Assembly: GCF_019703515.2 (NCBI RefSeq)
Contig: NC_059348.1
Location: forward strand, 25,042,156 to 25,106,155
DNA from: Myxocyprinus asiaticus
Lineage: Eukaryota > Chordata > Actinopteri > Cypriniformes > Catostomidae
DNA length: 64,000 bases
Direction of reading: 5' to 3'
The first letter of the stretch is position 1. Each line of letters opens with the position of its first letter. Position numbers and translations under genes: made by a program. Below the pieces are notes generated by a model. The model was not told where the DNA came from, searched no databases, and was given only the letters and a program-made list of their open reading frames with translations. Positions 46,301 through 60,400 of the stretch are shown here, one piece after another.

Positions 46301-49300
46301 CCATTGTGCCTGTACCAAAGCAATCCAAAATCACTTGCTCAAATGACTGGTGTCCTGTTGCTCTGACCCCCATCATCAGCAAATGCTTTGAGAGACTAAT
46401 CAGAGATTACATCTGCTCTGTGCTGCCTCCATCATTGGACCCATTGCAGTTTGCTTACTGCAACAACCGCTCCACTGATGATGCCATTGCATCTAAAATA
46501 CACACTGCTCTCTCCCACCTGGAAAAAAGGAACACTTATGTGAGAATGCTGTTTGTAGACTACAGCTCAGCATTCAATACCATAGTGCCTTCCAAGCTTG
46601 ATGTGAAACTCTGGGCTTAAACAGCTCGCTGTGCAGCTGGATCCTGGACTTCCTGTCAAGCAGATGCCAGGTGGTTAGAATGGGCAGCAACATCTCATCA
46701 CTGACCCTCAACACTGGAGCCCCGCAGGGCTGTGTTCTCAGCCCACTCCTGTATTCCCTGTACACACATGACTGTGTGGCAACACATAGCTCCAATGCCA
46801 TCATTAAGTTTGCTGATGATACTACGGTGGTAGGTCTGATCACTGACAGTGATGAGACGGCCTACAGAGAGGAGGTGCACACTCTGACATGCTGGTGTCA
46901 GGAGCACAACCTCTCCCTCAACGTCAGCAAGACAAAGGAGCTTGTGGTGGACTTCAGGAGAAAAGACAGAGAACACAGTCCCATCACCATCAATGGAGCA
47001 CTGGTGGAGAGAGTCAGCAGCTTCAAGTTCCTTGGTGTCCACATCACTGAGGAACTCACATGGTCCGTCCACATTGAGGCCATTGTGAAGAAGGCTCATC
47101 AGCGCCTCTTCTTCCTGAGACGGCTGAGGACGTTTGGAATGAACCGCCACATCCTCACACGGTTCTACACCAGCACTGTAGAGAGCATCCTGACTGGCTG
47201 CATCACTGCCTCGTACGGCAATAGCACCGCCTACAACCGCAAAGCCCTGCAAAGGGTGGTGTGAACTGCCAGACACATCATCGGAGGTGAGCTTCCCTCC
47301 CTCCAGGACATATATACCAGGCGGTGTGTGAAAAAAGCTCGGAGGATCAGAGACTCCAGCCACCCAAGTCATGGGCTGCTCTCACTGCTACCATTAGGCA
47401 GGCGGTATCGCAGCAGCATTAGGACCCACACCAGCCAACTTCATGACAACTTCTTCCCCCAAGCAATCAGACTTCGGAACTCTTGATCTCTCATGATCAA
47501 TATACATCAGCACCGCACTTTATTAATCTTATTATCTCACACTGGACTGTCTTAAATTATATTCTCTCTTAACAACACACTGGCAACTGACTATCAACCA
47601 ACAGCCCGAATGTCAATACAGTACAATACAACCTACTGTATATTTTATATATACTATATATACTATTTTTATTGTATAATGTTTATTCTATATTGTATGT
47701 GTATTCTATATTGTGTGTATTGTATACTGTACAATATTCTATATTGTGTGTATTGTATAATGTATATTTTATATTATTATTTGTATATTGTGATGTGTGT
47801 AATTATGTGTATATTAGATATGTTAATTGTGATGTGTAAATCTGTTTATTGTAAACTGGTATATGTCTCATCTATGTCTCATCACTGTCATGACTGCTAT
47901 GTTGCTCGGAACTGCACCCAAGACTTTCACCCCCTATTGCACTTGTGTATATGGTTGTGTGACAATAAAAGTGAAGTGAAGTGAACCTAAATCACTCATG
48001 TGTTTTGGGCTTAAGTATGGTCATTATGGCTGAGTCTGTGCTAGAGGGCGACGTGTGAATGTGTGTCCTGCTGGTAGCTCCAGCTGTTGTGGTAGCGCCT
48101 GCTTCAATAGAGTACTGCACTTGACTGAGGGTGGATGGCAAGTGTGATCTCAGGGGGGGTATGATCGCATGATGCTCTCTTTCACTCTCCATTTCTCTTG
48201 CTCTCATCATTCGCAGTAGATGCACCCTTGCAGAAGGATTTACATATACATCTGTGGGGATCTGCTTCCATTTGCATGGCATTAACTGTTTATTCATTGC
48301 CATAATGGAGGCCTGGATTACTTTCAACCCCCAATCCCCCAAATTTAAAATATTGGATGAATTCCCTCTCATATGGCTATGAATGAATGTCTGGATGGGA
48401 CAGATTACTTTAATTACAGTAATGGATTTAACGTGTCTGTGATTGTATTAGAAGTGACCCCTGGAGGCTATTAGAAATAACAGGGTGCTGTATGTTTGGG
48501 TAAACACAGATGACCATCTTCCCACAGATTATGATTGGGGAAGGGATCCTGTACTGCTGTCTGGCCAGAAGAAATCTCGCCATCAAAACAGAGGCTAACA
48601 TAAATGCTGCTGGCTGCAATTTCAACTCTTACATCCGACGTGCTGTGAGGTTTGTGGGTATGTGTATATTTTTCTGCCATCTGTAACTCTATAAAAAAAA
48701 TTGTTGATTCACCTATTATTGGCATTACAACTAATATGGCAATGTATTGATATTCCTCAAACATTATGCTTAGGGGTTTTCTCTGCTAAAACCATGACCC
48801 TACATGTAAACTTCTGCAATTTATTCAGTCTGAAAAGCTTGTCAGACTGATTTTATTAAAATTTTGTCATGTAGATAATTTCATTCTTGGATGTGCTTTC
48901 TATATATGGTTTTTGTAAGCATAATTTTAAGAAATTTTTGGTATTTTGAGATTATTTACTGTGAGATTAAATGTTGAAAATATCCCACTGATGTACATTG
49001 ACAGATTATACAGCATTCAAAATGTAAACACAATGTTGACAGAGGTCAACTGATATTGGACTTTGCAGATACCGATAACTCATGTGTTGGAAAAGGCAGG
49101 AAAACCTGTTTCAAATCAGATTTGTTGCATTACGTGGGACTGTTAACCCTAAACAAGGCCAAAACACACCAGGGACTTTATTTTGAAATGAAGACTGGGC
49201 TCCATTGCTCTATATTTAAGTGTTATCCAAATTAAGCTTTTTATAGCCTATATATACACTAGATCAGGGGTTTTCAGTGTTAAACAGTAAGCCCCCCCCC

Positions 49301-49479
49301 GACAAAATGTACAAGACCCGCCCCCCCTTTAGCTATAATTTTCATTTTTCTTCACAATACATTTTTTAGGTGTTTATTTATCTATTGATTTTGCTTGGTG
49401 AATTTTTCATCATTCTCCGCGCCTCACCTGACAACATCTGGCGCCTCCCAGTTTGAAAACCATGGCACTAGATGAAGGG

Positions 49480-49513
<34 letters not shown>

Positions 49514-51378
49514 TGTATATAACAGTAAAACAAAAATGTTGATTTTACTCAAACACATACCTATAAATAGTCAATCCAGAGTATCTGATAAATTTGCAGT
49601 GGTCTCTTTATTTTTTCCAGAGCTGTAAATGTGTGTATTTGTGTGGGTAAGTATGTGACATATATATTATATAAACTCAGCAAAAAAAAAAAAGAAATGT
49701 CCTCTCACTTTCAACTGCTTTTATTTTCAGCAAACTTAATGTGAAAATATTTTTATGAACATAAAAAGATTCAACAACTAAGGCATAAACTGAACAAGTT
49801 TCAGAGGCATGTGGCTAACAGAAATGGAATAATGTGTCCCTGAACAAAGGGGGGGTCAAAATCAAAAGTAACAGTATCTGGTGTGGCCACCAGCTGCATT
49901 AAGTACTGCAGTGCATCTCCTCCTCATGGACTGCACCAGATTTGCCAGTTCTTGCTGTGAGATGTTACCCCACTCTTCCACCAAGACACTTGCAAGTTCC
50001 TGGACATTTCTGGGGGTAATGGCCCTAGCCCTCACCCTTCATTCCAACAGGTCCCAGACGTGCTCAATGGGATTGAGATCCAGGCTCTTTGCTGGCCATG
50101 GCAGAACACTGACATTCCTGTCTTGCAGGAAATCACACACAGAACGAGCAGTATGGCTGGTGGCATTGTCATGCTGGAGGGTCATGTCAGGATGAGCCTG
50201 CAGGAAGGGTATCACATGAGGGAGGAGGATGTCTTCCCTGTAAAGCACAGTGTTGAGATTGCCTGCAATGACAACAAGCTCAGTCCGATGATGCTGTGAC
50301 ACACTGCCCCAGACCACGACGGACCATCCACCTCCAAATCAATCCCGCTCCAGAGTACAGGCCTCAGTAACGCTCATTCCTTCGATGATAAACGTGAGTC
50401 CGACCATCACCCCTGGTGAGACAAAACCGCGACTCATCAGTGAAGAGTACTTTTTGCCAGTCCTGTCTGGTCCAGAGAAGGTGGGTTTGTGCCCATAGGT
50501 GACATTGTTGCTGGTGATTTCTGGTAAGGACCTGCCTTACTACAGGCCTACAAGCCCTCAGTCCAGCCTCCCTCAGCCTATTGCGAACAGTCTGAGCACT
50601 GATGGAGGGACTGTGCATTCTTGGTGTAACTCGGGCAGTTGTTGTTGCCATCCTGTACCTGTGATATTCGGATGTACCGATCCTGTGCAGGTGTTGTTAC
50701 ATGTGGTCTGCCACTGCGAGGATGATCAGCTGTCCTTCTTGTCTCCCTGTAGCACTGTCTTAGGCGTCTCACAGTACGGATGTTGCAATTTATTGCCCTG
50801 GCCACATCTGCAGTCCTCATGCCTCCATGCAGCATGCCTAATGCATGTTCACGCAGATGAGCAGGGACCCTAGGCATCTTTTGGTGTTTTTCAGAGTCAG
50901 TAGAAAGGTCTCTTTAGTGTGCTAAGTTTTTATAACTGTGACCTTAATTGCCAACCGTCTGTAAGCTGTTAGTGTCTTAACGACCGTTCCACAGGTGCAT
51001 GTTCATTAATTAATTATGGTTCATTGAACAAGCATGGAAAACATTGTTTAAACCCTTTAAAATAAAGATCTGTAAAGTTATTTGGATTTTTACAAAATTA
51101 TCTTTAATATACAGTGTCCTGAAAAAGGGACGTTTCTTTTTTGCTGAGTTTATACACATATACATATATACTTTAACATTGTTCTTTTTCTGCAGTTCAA
51201 GCTATTTCTGTCAGGAAATGCAAATCTAGTTTTGTCCGTTTCATCTCTTTTCAGTAGTTTAAACTTCCGTCTTGTATATGATATCTGATATTAATAATGA
51301 AAACTCCATCTATTTTGTCACACACTTATGAAACCTACTTACTACTTATGAAATCTACTGAGTGCAATTGCTTTGAAT

Positions 51379-51411
<33 letters not shown>

Positions 51412-54400
51412 GTTATCAGGGGTTCATGTTTTTGGCCTGTGCATCACAGCACTCATCACGGATATAATCCAGCTGTCCACAGGATACTATGCCCCCTACT
51501 TCCTCACTGTTTGCAAGCCCAACTACACCAGCCTAAACATGTCCTGTGATGAGAACTCTTTCATTGTGGATGACATCTGCTCTGGGCCTGATAAAGCGGC
51601 CATCGACGCTGGCAGGTGAAAGAACATTATCTGTATCATACTGTAGTTCTTGAACCCTAATGCATAGTTACATATAATAATGGTCTAAATTTGGACCTGT
51701 GTGGGTATGTGATTAGTCATGATGATTGCAAATATTTTACAAAATTTAATCAAAAAGTTTTTCTGACATATCAAATTACAGTTCACTTGCTCAGAGTTCA
51801 AAATGGCAACCCTGCTGAAAAAAAAATTAACATGCATGTAGATGGTCAACATCATATTTTGTGTTTTGGATGCTGGTGTTCCTACCAGGCTTCTTCACTA
51901 ACTTAACCAGCAAGACTTCCTTTGTCAGTCAGCTTTACTAGAAAGGCCATGCTGGTCCAGATTGATCTCACAGTGAAATCAGAAACAGTAGGTTAACTTT
52001 TCTTTAGCTAAAATCAGTCTGAGCTTACAGAAATCGGAAACACTGTCCCGAGTGGCCAAAGAGGTTAGTGTTTTGGGCGAATGGGCACGTGTGAGCAAAA
52101 TATTTTGTGAGTATTTTTTTGTGAGTTGTTTTTAGCCGTGCAGGCTGTACTGTGAAGGGGAATGCATATTTTATAAACTGATAAACTGTATCCCCAGCCC
52201 AAACCTAAACATCAGTGGAGTTAAAATGTAACGCTAGAAGGAACAATGCAACCTCTGAATAGCGCTCATCACTGACTATGCGAACGCAATTACCTCCTGG
52301 TTTCAATGTGGGATCTGAACCCGGGTCTCCCAACACTGATGCCGCAATACGCTTCAAGTCATGACACAAGGGAAGGTAAACACACTCAGGGCCGGTCAAA
52401 TAATAGGCGACACAGACGAGCACTTAGGGCGGCATCGCTTTGGGGCGCCGATCTACCGAGCCAATTTTAGCATGTATCCAGTCTGTGTCTAACAAAATGC
52501 GCCCTGTTCATTCCGATAACGTGTTGTGGCGTCCCCCACGGAATATATAGACTGTGTACTAAATGCCTTACTACCATTACATCTTACTGTTTCTGTTATA
52601 TCCGTGTTTGGCAAAATAGTGAGAGAAGTATGGATAGGATGCATTGTGAACACGGCCATAGACTCACGAGCGTGGGGCTCGTGCATCGGAGCAATACATG
52701 AAATAATCATGCTCAATCTTTTCTTCTTAATAAATTTGCCTAACTTGCAGGCTGAATCATTTGAAGTAAAACATATGCAGTAAAACAGTAACGGTATGCT
52801 TTAGAGGACAGAAGACAAAAACAACGCTGAATGAAGTGGATATTTACTTACATTTCACTGAAACAAAACCTGCAGCTGCATTCAGTCATTTGCCAGTGAT
52901 GAAGAAGAGGTCATGTGCGAGTGCTGTGAGCAATTGTCTATTGCAGGTGAAGACATTTTCTAAATAAAAGTGTATCAAAATATTAACATTACATGAAAGT
53001 TTAAATCAAAAATTACAAAGCCAATACCATGTTTATTGGACATGTTCCTTGGAGTAGCCTACCATAAATACCATCAAATATTATAAAAAATACCAAGGTA
53101 TTACCATATTGTACCATCACTGTACCATGATACTGCCACAGCAGGCTTTTGAGAAAAGTAACTTTGATAAACTTCATCTTGTGCTGTGTAATGTGAAAAG
53201 GTGTCAGTATGTTTTTAGTCCATAGTTTCATTAATGCTTCACAATATATGTAGGCTACTAAAGAAAATATTCATATGATGCTCCTAAAATTACCAGAAAT
53301 TAATGCTTTGGTGCTGTTTTTGCAGACTGGAGGGTCTCACCTAGGGAGCCAAATGGGGTAGAACCGGCACTGAACACACTTGTGCCAATGCAAAAATATC
53401 TGATAGGAGATATCGCTTTCTGACCATATTATGGCCAATCATAGTGTACTGGAACTCACAAAAACAGCATGCTGACTTCCTGTTTGATTATGTTGGCTAG
53501 TTGACTAGAATTTTGGCTGGTAAATATCATGGCTATGCTGTTCCACCAGCTAGTTTAGCACTAAACCAGCATAAACCGGCCTGGACCAGCATGGAAATTT
53601 AAGCTGGTCTTTTCAGCAGGGTTGGTTTTAATTTTGTAGCTTTTCAAGATTTCTCCTCATTTTAAAGCTCACCCTAAAACTTAAACATCAGTGATGCACT
53701 AAAAGATCTAATTAGATCACTAGATTAGAATATAATCTGTTGTCTGCTGTAAACAGTTTGTAGAAATGTGAAGGCAGCAGAATGAATGTGGCACTGTCCT
53801 TTGGCACATGGCATTCCTGTAAAACTCACACAGAGTTCAGTCTGGGTGCTGTGCTCACAATCCTGGTCCCCATTCCAGCATACCCACACCATTTGCGCAG
53901 CTCAGCTTTTCAATCTTCCATTCATTTCATAAATTCTCATAAGCCCCAATTATAGCTATTTTAGCTATACATTTATTTTTTATAATGTAAAAATTATATG
54001 TAAAGAGGATCATTGTGGTGCATACCCGAAGGTACCTGAAGGCTTGCAATACCATTATACAGCTCTTTGATGTACATTGAAATGTGTGCTAGGAATATTG
54101 GTTTGAACAACCATCAACATTTATAGCAGACATTTCTAATGGTCAGGATGTCAACTGGCCAATTTATAAGGTCAACTAGTTTATCTAGATGGTTTTGTTT
54201 TATAATTTATTAGGGGTCCAAGCACAGAAGGTGCAGGAACCCTATTGTATTTGTTCCGATTCTCTTATTATATTTTTCTTATTATTATTTTTTTCTGCCA
54301 TAAAAGTGTCTGGGCGTCAGAGACCGTAAGTTGTAGAGATTCCAAACTTGGCAGGATGGTTCCAAATCACCCCCACTACTCAGGCATACAGACACACATA

Positions 54401-57400
54401 CTTTAGAGACTAGGTGGTGCTATTGCGAACAAAACAAACAAAAATCAAATTTGGGGCCATAAATCTTAAATCGTAAGGGCTAGAAACGAAATTTTCCTCT
54501 GATTGCTTGCGTCATGCTGAAGAATTTTAACTCCTGACAGAATTTTGCTCCATCCCTTCATTTTCCCGCTATTTTGGATTGTTTGAAAAAAAATTCAAAA
54601 CAAATCCGTCCTAGGCCATTTGCCTGATCGGAACCAAACCTGTGCAGAATGATTCAGCAGAGTCCCAATATGAAAATGTATCAAAGGAATTTTGAAATTC
54701 TGATTTCTCGTCAAACGGTACGCAAAACGTCAAAGCGTTTTACTAAAACGGATATAACTTTTGAATGGATTGAGCTATTATCAACAAATTTGGTAAATAT
54801 ATGTATGGGCTCATGCTGAGGTCACACAAAATGCACACCTTTGCCTCTTGGTGGTGCTATAATAATTAAACTAAAAATGGCTCTAACTATGGAACTGTTG
54901 GTCCGATCGACTTGAAATTTTGCATGCACTGTCTTTGTCCAAGGTGCCATCAAGATCTATGAGCACAGTCGCATATCTTTAAAAACATGGCCACCAGCAG
55001 CCAGTCAAATTTCAGCAGCTAATAACATCAAATCTGAATGACCTGCCATTACGAAATTTGAGATATTCATACACAGTGTCAAAATGAGGCTGTGTACCAA
55101 GTTTTGTGAGAACCGGCCACAATGTGGCGCTATAACAAAAACATTTACGTTTTTTTTATTCGCATCTGAGCACATTAAAATCAAAATGCTTTTTACCTCT
55201 AAATCCTTGTGTCAAGTCATACAAAATGTATATCTCAGTTTTATTTCATTTTATAAAATGTTTCTGCCATTCCTATTTACTGAAAACCATATTTTTTCGA
55301 ACTCCTCCTTGGGTGTTAATCAGATCTTCACCAAACTTGGCCCAGGTCAGCGCTAGACCATGCAGGCAAAAGGTTATCAAAAGAATTTTGATCTATTAAA
55401 TCATCTAGAAGGTACAATCGATATATTTGACTAGTGTGGCCCATTATGACTAATATTCCTGTATCTTGTGTGCACAAATGCCAAACTTCACAAAACTGTG
55501 TAAATATGGAAAACGGGACATTCTGAGGAATCATGGATCAAATTTCATGGATTTATGATGAACAGGGGGCTAACAGCGAATTTTAAATAATCAGACATTT
55601 ATCTGACCAATGAAAGCTGTAATATTATTTTTTGTCCAACAGAGGGAGCCACAGGATAAGAAATCATTAAGTCTAAGGCTTTCATAAGTGTATGAATGCA
55701 TATAAATTTATTTGAAGAAACGTGGTACACTGACAATGTCTTCTGACTTTTATAATATTAGTTTGCAAATAAAGATGTGATTTCCAAAATGATTATAATC
55801 AAAATGTCACCTTAATTTTTACATATCCTAAAAATATTGAAAACATATTTGTCAAGTTGCCAGACATGATTAACTGTCACATTGTTTTAGGGATATGTTT
55901 GCATATGTCTGGAATTATATTAAGTGTTTATTTTTCCATTATCCAGTTTCTGTCACGCGTCATTTCTATATGGATGCGTCCGAAAACTGTAAATTGCTGC
56001 CTTAAAACCAGCCCAAAATTGCCCCATAGGCATACTATGGCAAGGCACTTGCCCATGAAAACAATTGTTTCCCACTATGACAAGACAATGAATTTTGTGG
56101 GATCATATCGCCCAATCAGAATGTCGTAGAGACATAGGGGCTGGCTCATTTCACTCGGGCTACCAATCAGTCTTTAAGTATCATCTTGGAAATGGCCCTA
56201 GCAACCACCCCTATAGACTTCCATTAAAAATGGCTCAGAAGGATATCTTAAGAACAGAATTTTGTAGACACTTGGCGATTGGATCTTTTGAGTCAGGTTA
56301 GTAATCAGCCAATAAGACTCCCTCTGGTCACTGGCTAGCCACACCCTAGCAATCATTTAGAGCACCCTAGCAACCAGCCCTATTGACTTCCTTTAAAAAT
56401 GGCTGAGAGTGACATCTTTGGATCAGAATGTCCTAGAGCAGGGGTTTTCAAATTGGGTGAAAGTGAGCCTCCCCCTAGAGAACTTGAAGACAGCCGCCCC
56501 CCCCCCCCAACACCTCCACAACCACTAATTAGGCTATTATTATTGGTACTACTAGGCTACTGCTATTAGTAGTAGTAATACTATTATTAGTATTGCTTTT
56601 AGGCTATGTTCATCAATATACATTTTTTTTTAAGATAAACTTTTTTTATTAAGCTATCAAAACTACATTTTAAATTCAGATTCATTTTGAAATAGGTTAT
56701 ATTTTAAAACATGTGAAAATTTTTACCACATTCATGCAAATGGGAAACTGTTAAAATTAGCCTTCTGAACAGAATCATCCACAGTCAAAAAACTAAACGA
56801 AGTATTCTCAACAGCCCTATAACCAAAGAGCCAACAAAATCAGACATAGAACGAAATCAGCAAGATGGACAGCTCTATTTTCTGATCACTGAACAGATAA
56901 CTCTCGACGGTCAAATAACTAAACTGGAAACATGTTCATAAACAGTCACAGGCTACTAATGTTATCTCAATTGAATAAGAGCTATTTTGGAGATTTTAGG
57001 CTAATTAAGGCAATTCAACTTTGAAAACATCAACATCATACATCAGACATCAGCAAGATGGACAGCGCTGTTTCGTCACCGTATCAAATGCGTAAAAATC
57101 ACTTCCATATTAGGTCTACATTAAGCAAAAAAAATCTGATTGCGATTTTGCCTCTTCAATTTCATCGCCCCTACATCAGTGGGAACAATGAGTCTGACTT
57201 TTGATGTGCACAGGTGATCGATGTGGGGCTGCACGGTAGAAAGGAATAAATGTAAATCGTCCTCCACCTGCAGCCTTGATCAGTATTTGCTTTTAAGCAG
57301 GGTCAAAGCAGAAAACCCGCACTCACATAAGTGGAGATGAAGGGAATCTGCCTCCTCTCCTGTAGACTTTTGTATTGTAGACACTACAAAGCGATCCATT

Positions 57401-60400
57401 TTGCAACACGCATATGCATAACACGCACTTAAACACACAAGCTAGTAGGACAGATGTGTACAGACGTGAACCTTTATGTTTTTTTTTCCTCGTGCTGCGC
57501 CTCCCCTGGGGCTCTCTGGCACCCCCCAGGTGAGGCGCACCTCACCAATTAAAAACCTCTGTCCTAGAGAAATGACAGTTGGCTTGTTTTACTTGGGTGA
57601 GCAATCAGACTTCAGGTATCATCATAGAAACTATGTAGCCATGCCCTAGCAACCATTTAGAGCACCCTAGTAACCAAACCCCATTGACTTCCATTCAAAA
57701 TGCTTAGATGGACATCTCAGGATCAGAATGTCCTAGAGACTTCTGGTTTCATTCATTGGACTCAGGGTAGCAAGGAGCCTTTTGAGTATCACCTTGGTAA
57801 CTGCCAAGCAACCAGATGGGGTTACCCTGGCAACAAAGTAACAAATCACATATCTCTGCACCAGAACATCATAGCGACATCCGGTTTCATTAATTTGTCT
57901 CAGGGTAGCAAGGAGGCTTTTGAGTATCACCTTGGTAGCTTCCTAGCAACCAGATGCAGTTACCCCAGCAACCAAGTAACAAATCACATATCTCTTCACC
58001 AGAATATCAAAGATTTATGGTTTCTTTCATTTGACTCAGGGTAGCAAGGAGCCTTTGGAGTATCACCATGGTAACTGCCTAGCAACCAGATGGGGTTACC
58101 CTAGCAACCATGTAACAAATCACATTTTTAGTTTACAAATTTAGTTTAGGCAAGATCTATTCTGTCAATTTGTATTATTTGTCATCTACTGGATCATTTC
58201 TGTCAATTCTGATTATTTTGGTTATTTCTTCACATGTGCTTGGACCCCGATGATTGCCACTTGTGGCTATATTTTTGATATTGATATGACGGTGCTTCAA
58301 TTAGCATTCTGAAAGCATGCTGTATTGGCTGTTAGACAGTTTACATGGCCAAACCCTTTAAGGAAATGTTGCGTCCTTAAATTCATCTCTTTAAAGCACT
58401 GCTAAAGCATACATGTGCAGATGGATGTTTTTGCCCAGGAGTGCTGCATTTTTATTTTACTTATATATTTATTAATTATACAGGACTGCCTAGTCGATTG
58501 TGAAAATATGTAGTTTTGAACCTTGCCCTGATCCAGTTTGGCACACTATAACAAATGTCACCAGTATCATAACACTATAGCTGCAGTCATCTGTGGCTTT
58601 CCTTCCCCGCCTGTCTTCTGACATGGTACTTAACCTCAAATATGTTCAGTGTAAAAAAGATCTAATGATCTGACAGGGCTGCCTGTCTCTCATTGCAGGA
58701 AGTCCTTCCCATCTCAGCATGCCACTCTGGCAGCCTTTGCGGCTGTGTACATCTCCGTAAGTAATCCACTGAACCCATGGCACGGTTGACTCATACAATA
58801 TGTACGTGCATGCCAAAAAAACCTACTTTCTTTTCCTCTACTAAGCATTCACTGAAACTTTAGTCAAAAAGTTGGTCTCCTGTGTCATGAGCATCAAAGT
58901 GCTTCTCTTCCACAGATGTACTTCAATGCCACCCTGACTGACTCCTCCAAACTCCTGAAGCCGCTTCTGGTTTTCACATTCATCATCTGTGGCATTATCT
59001 GTGGCTTGACTCGCATTATTCAGTTCAAGAACCATGCCGTGGATGTTTACTGTGGCTTTCTCATCGGAGGGAGCATAGCCATCTACCTGGTGAGTCTTGC
59101 TGTCATAGAAGCTTTCAAAGCCACTGCAAGGCTGATAAATCCTTTCATTATACCATGACTGTGTTAACGCTAACTCTAGAGAAGAATAATGGAAAATTAG
59201 TAAGGAGCAATAATTCAATGCTCTTTTAATGGAGTTATAAATAGCTTACACATGCAAATCCCTTGAGGCTCCAGTTCTGCTCTGCACCCACACACATATT
59301 CCTCCCACTGTTTCTTTAGTTTTCTCTCACTCTCTCTCCTTCCTCTCTGCTTAATCTGCTCTGAGGGCTATGTACACCATGTGATTTCTAACTCTGACAA
59401 TAATGCCAAAACTCTTTGGGAGAAATTAACATAGTTAAGGTAAATCAGTACATCAAGTCCTTGTTTTATTGTTTGCATAATGTATGTTAATCCGACCAAG
59501 GAATTAGCTATGTAATGCTATTTTACTTGCCGAGTGTGAAGTGCCACACTTGGTTTACAGCATCTCAACATGCTATTTGTGCACTAATATGAGGAAAGTT
59601 CTCAATACGTTGATTCATACTGGAATAGAATAGAATAGAATAGAATAGAGGGTTCCCATGGGCATGGATAACCTGAAAATATATATTTTTAAATAGGGAT
59701 TTCCAGGGCTGGAAAAATCATGGAAATTGGGTAAATCTTAAATCATGGAAATTTGGTGAATAAAATGGGTATACATTTTTACAGATTAAAACATTTTATT
59801 GGCAGTAGTCCAAGTTACTTAATTTGTCAATAAGTGTGGGAAAACAGAATAGATTAGAATAGTTTGGGAAGGTGGAAATTGTTGTAGGTACAGTTTTCCA
59901 TGTGACATAAGACATGACATGAGGCAGTGTGTGAATGTACAAATGTGCAGTATGTATTACTGTGTGCAGTGTACAATACAATAAAATATACATAAACAAT
60001 ATCCACTACACAAAACAAAATATGCTTTATATAAAATAATGTGCAATAGAGCACAACAGTCTGGTTCCGGAAGTCAAAATCCTATTAAGTGTTAACAATA
60101 ATTTATAAACTTATAAAGACAGACCCATCTTGAGCTCCAAGGTTGTTAATCAATGGTATATGCGTCTGTTGAAGCCATTAGTTGCCGTTATTTCAACTTA
60201 ATTTTATACAAATCGTGTTTAATAGTGGAATTCTGGTGACAAATCCATAATCCTAACACCATGTCTACACTGAAAAAAGCAATAGAACCCATTATAATAA
60301 AAGATACTGTCTACACCGGAAGTGTCTGTTGCGGCGCACTGTGTCGTGCTGACAGTAAACGGTCTTCCCGTTCCATTTTGCGCTGCACGCACCCACGCTA

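Larger units (their letters stand above)
54212..58248. mobile_element. 4-kb element with inverted ends and no recognisable protein
   Basis: Left end aggggtccaagcacagaagg and right end tgtgcttggacccc are inverted over about 14 bp. About 4.0 kb in total, minus a nested 1.1-kb hAT insertion. The left half has AT-rich non-coding text, and the right half about six tandem units of 135-175 bp. No frame resembles a transposase. I believe the GGGGTCCAAGCAC end is common in fish, but the class is unknown to me and target duplication was not resolved. Confidence 0.6.

Noticed and set aside
46698..47372. 224-residue minus-strand frame over the LINE
   Set aside because: Antisense to a clear reverse transcriptase with an FADD motif; no similarity of its own.
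47610..47984. Tyr/Ile-rich 124-residue frame
   Set aside because: Low-complexity AT-rich 3' tail of the LINE.
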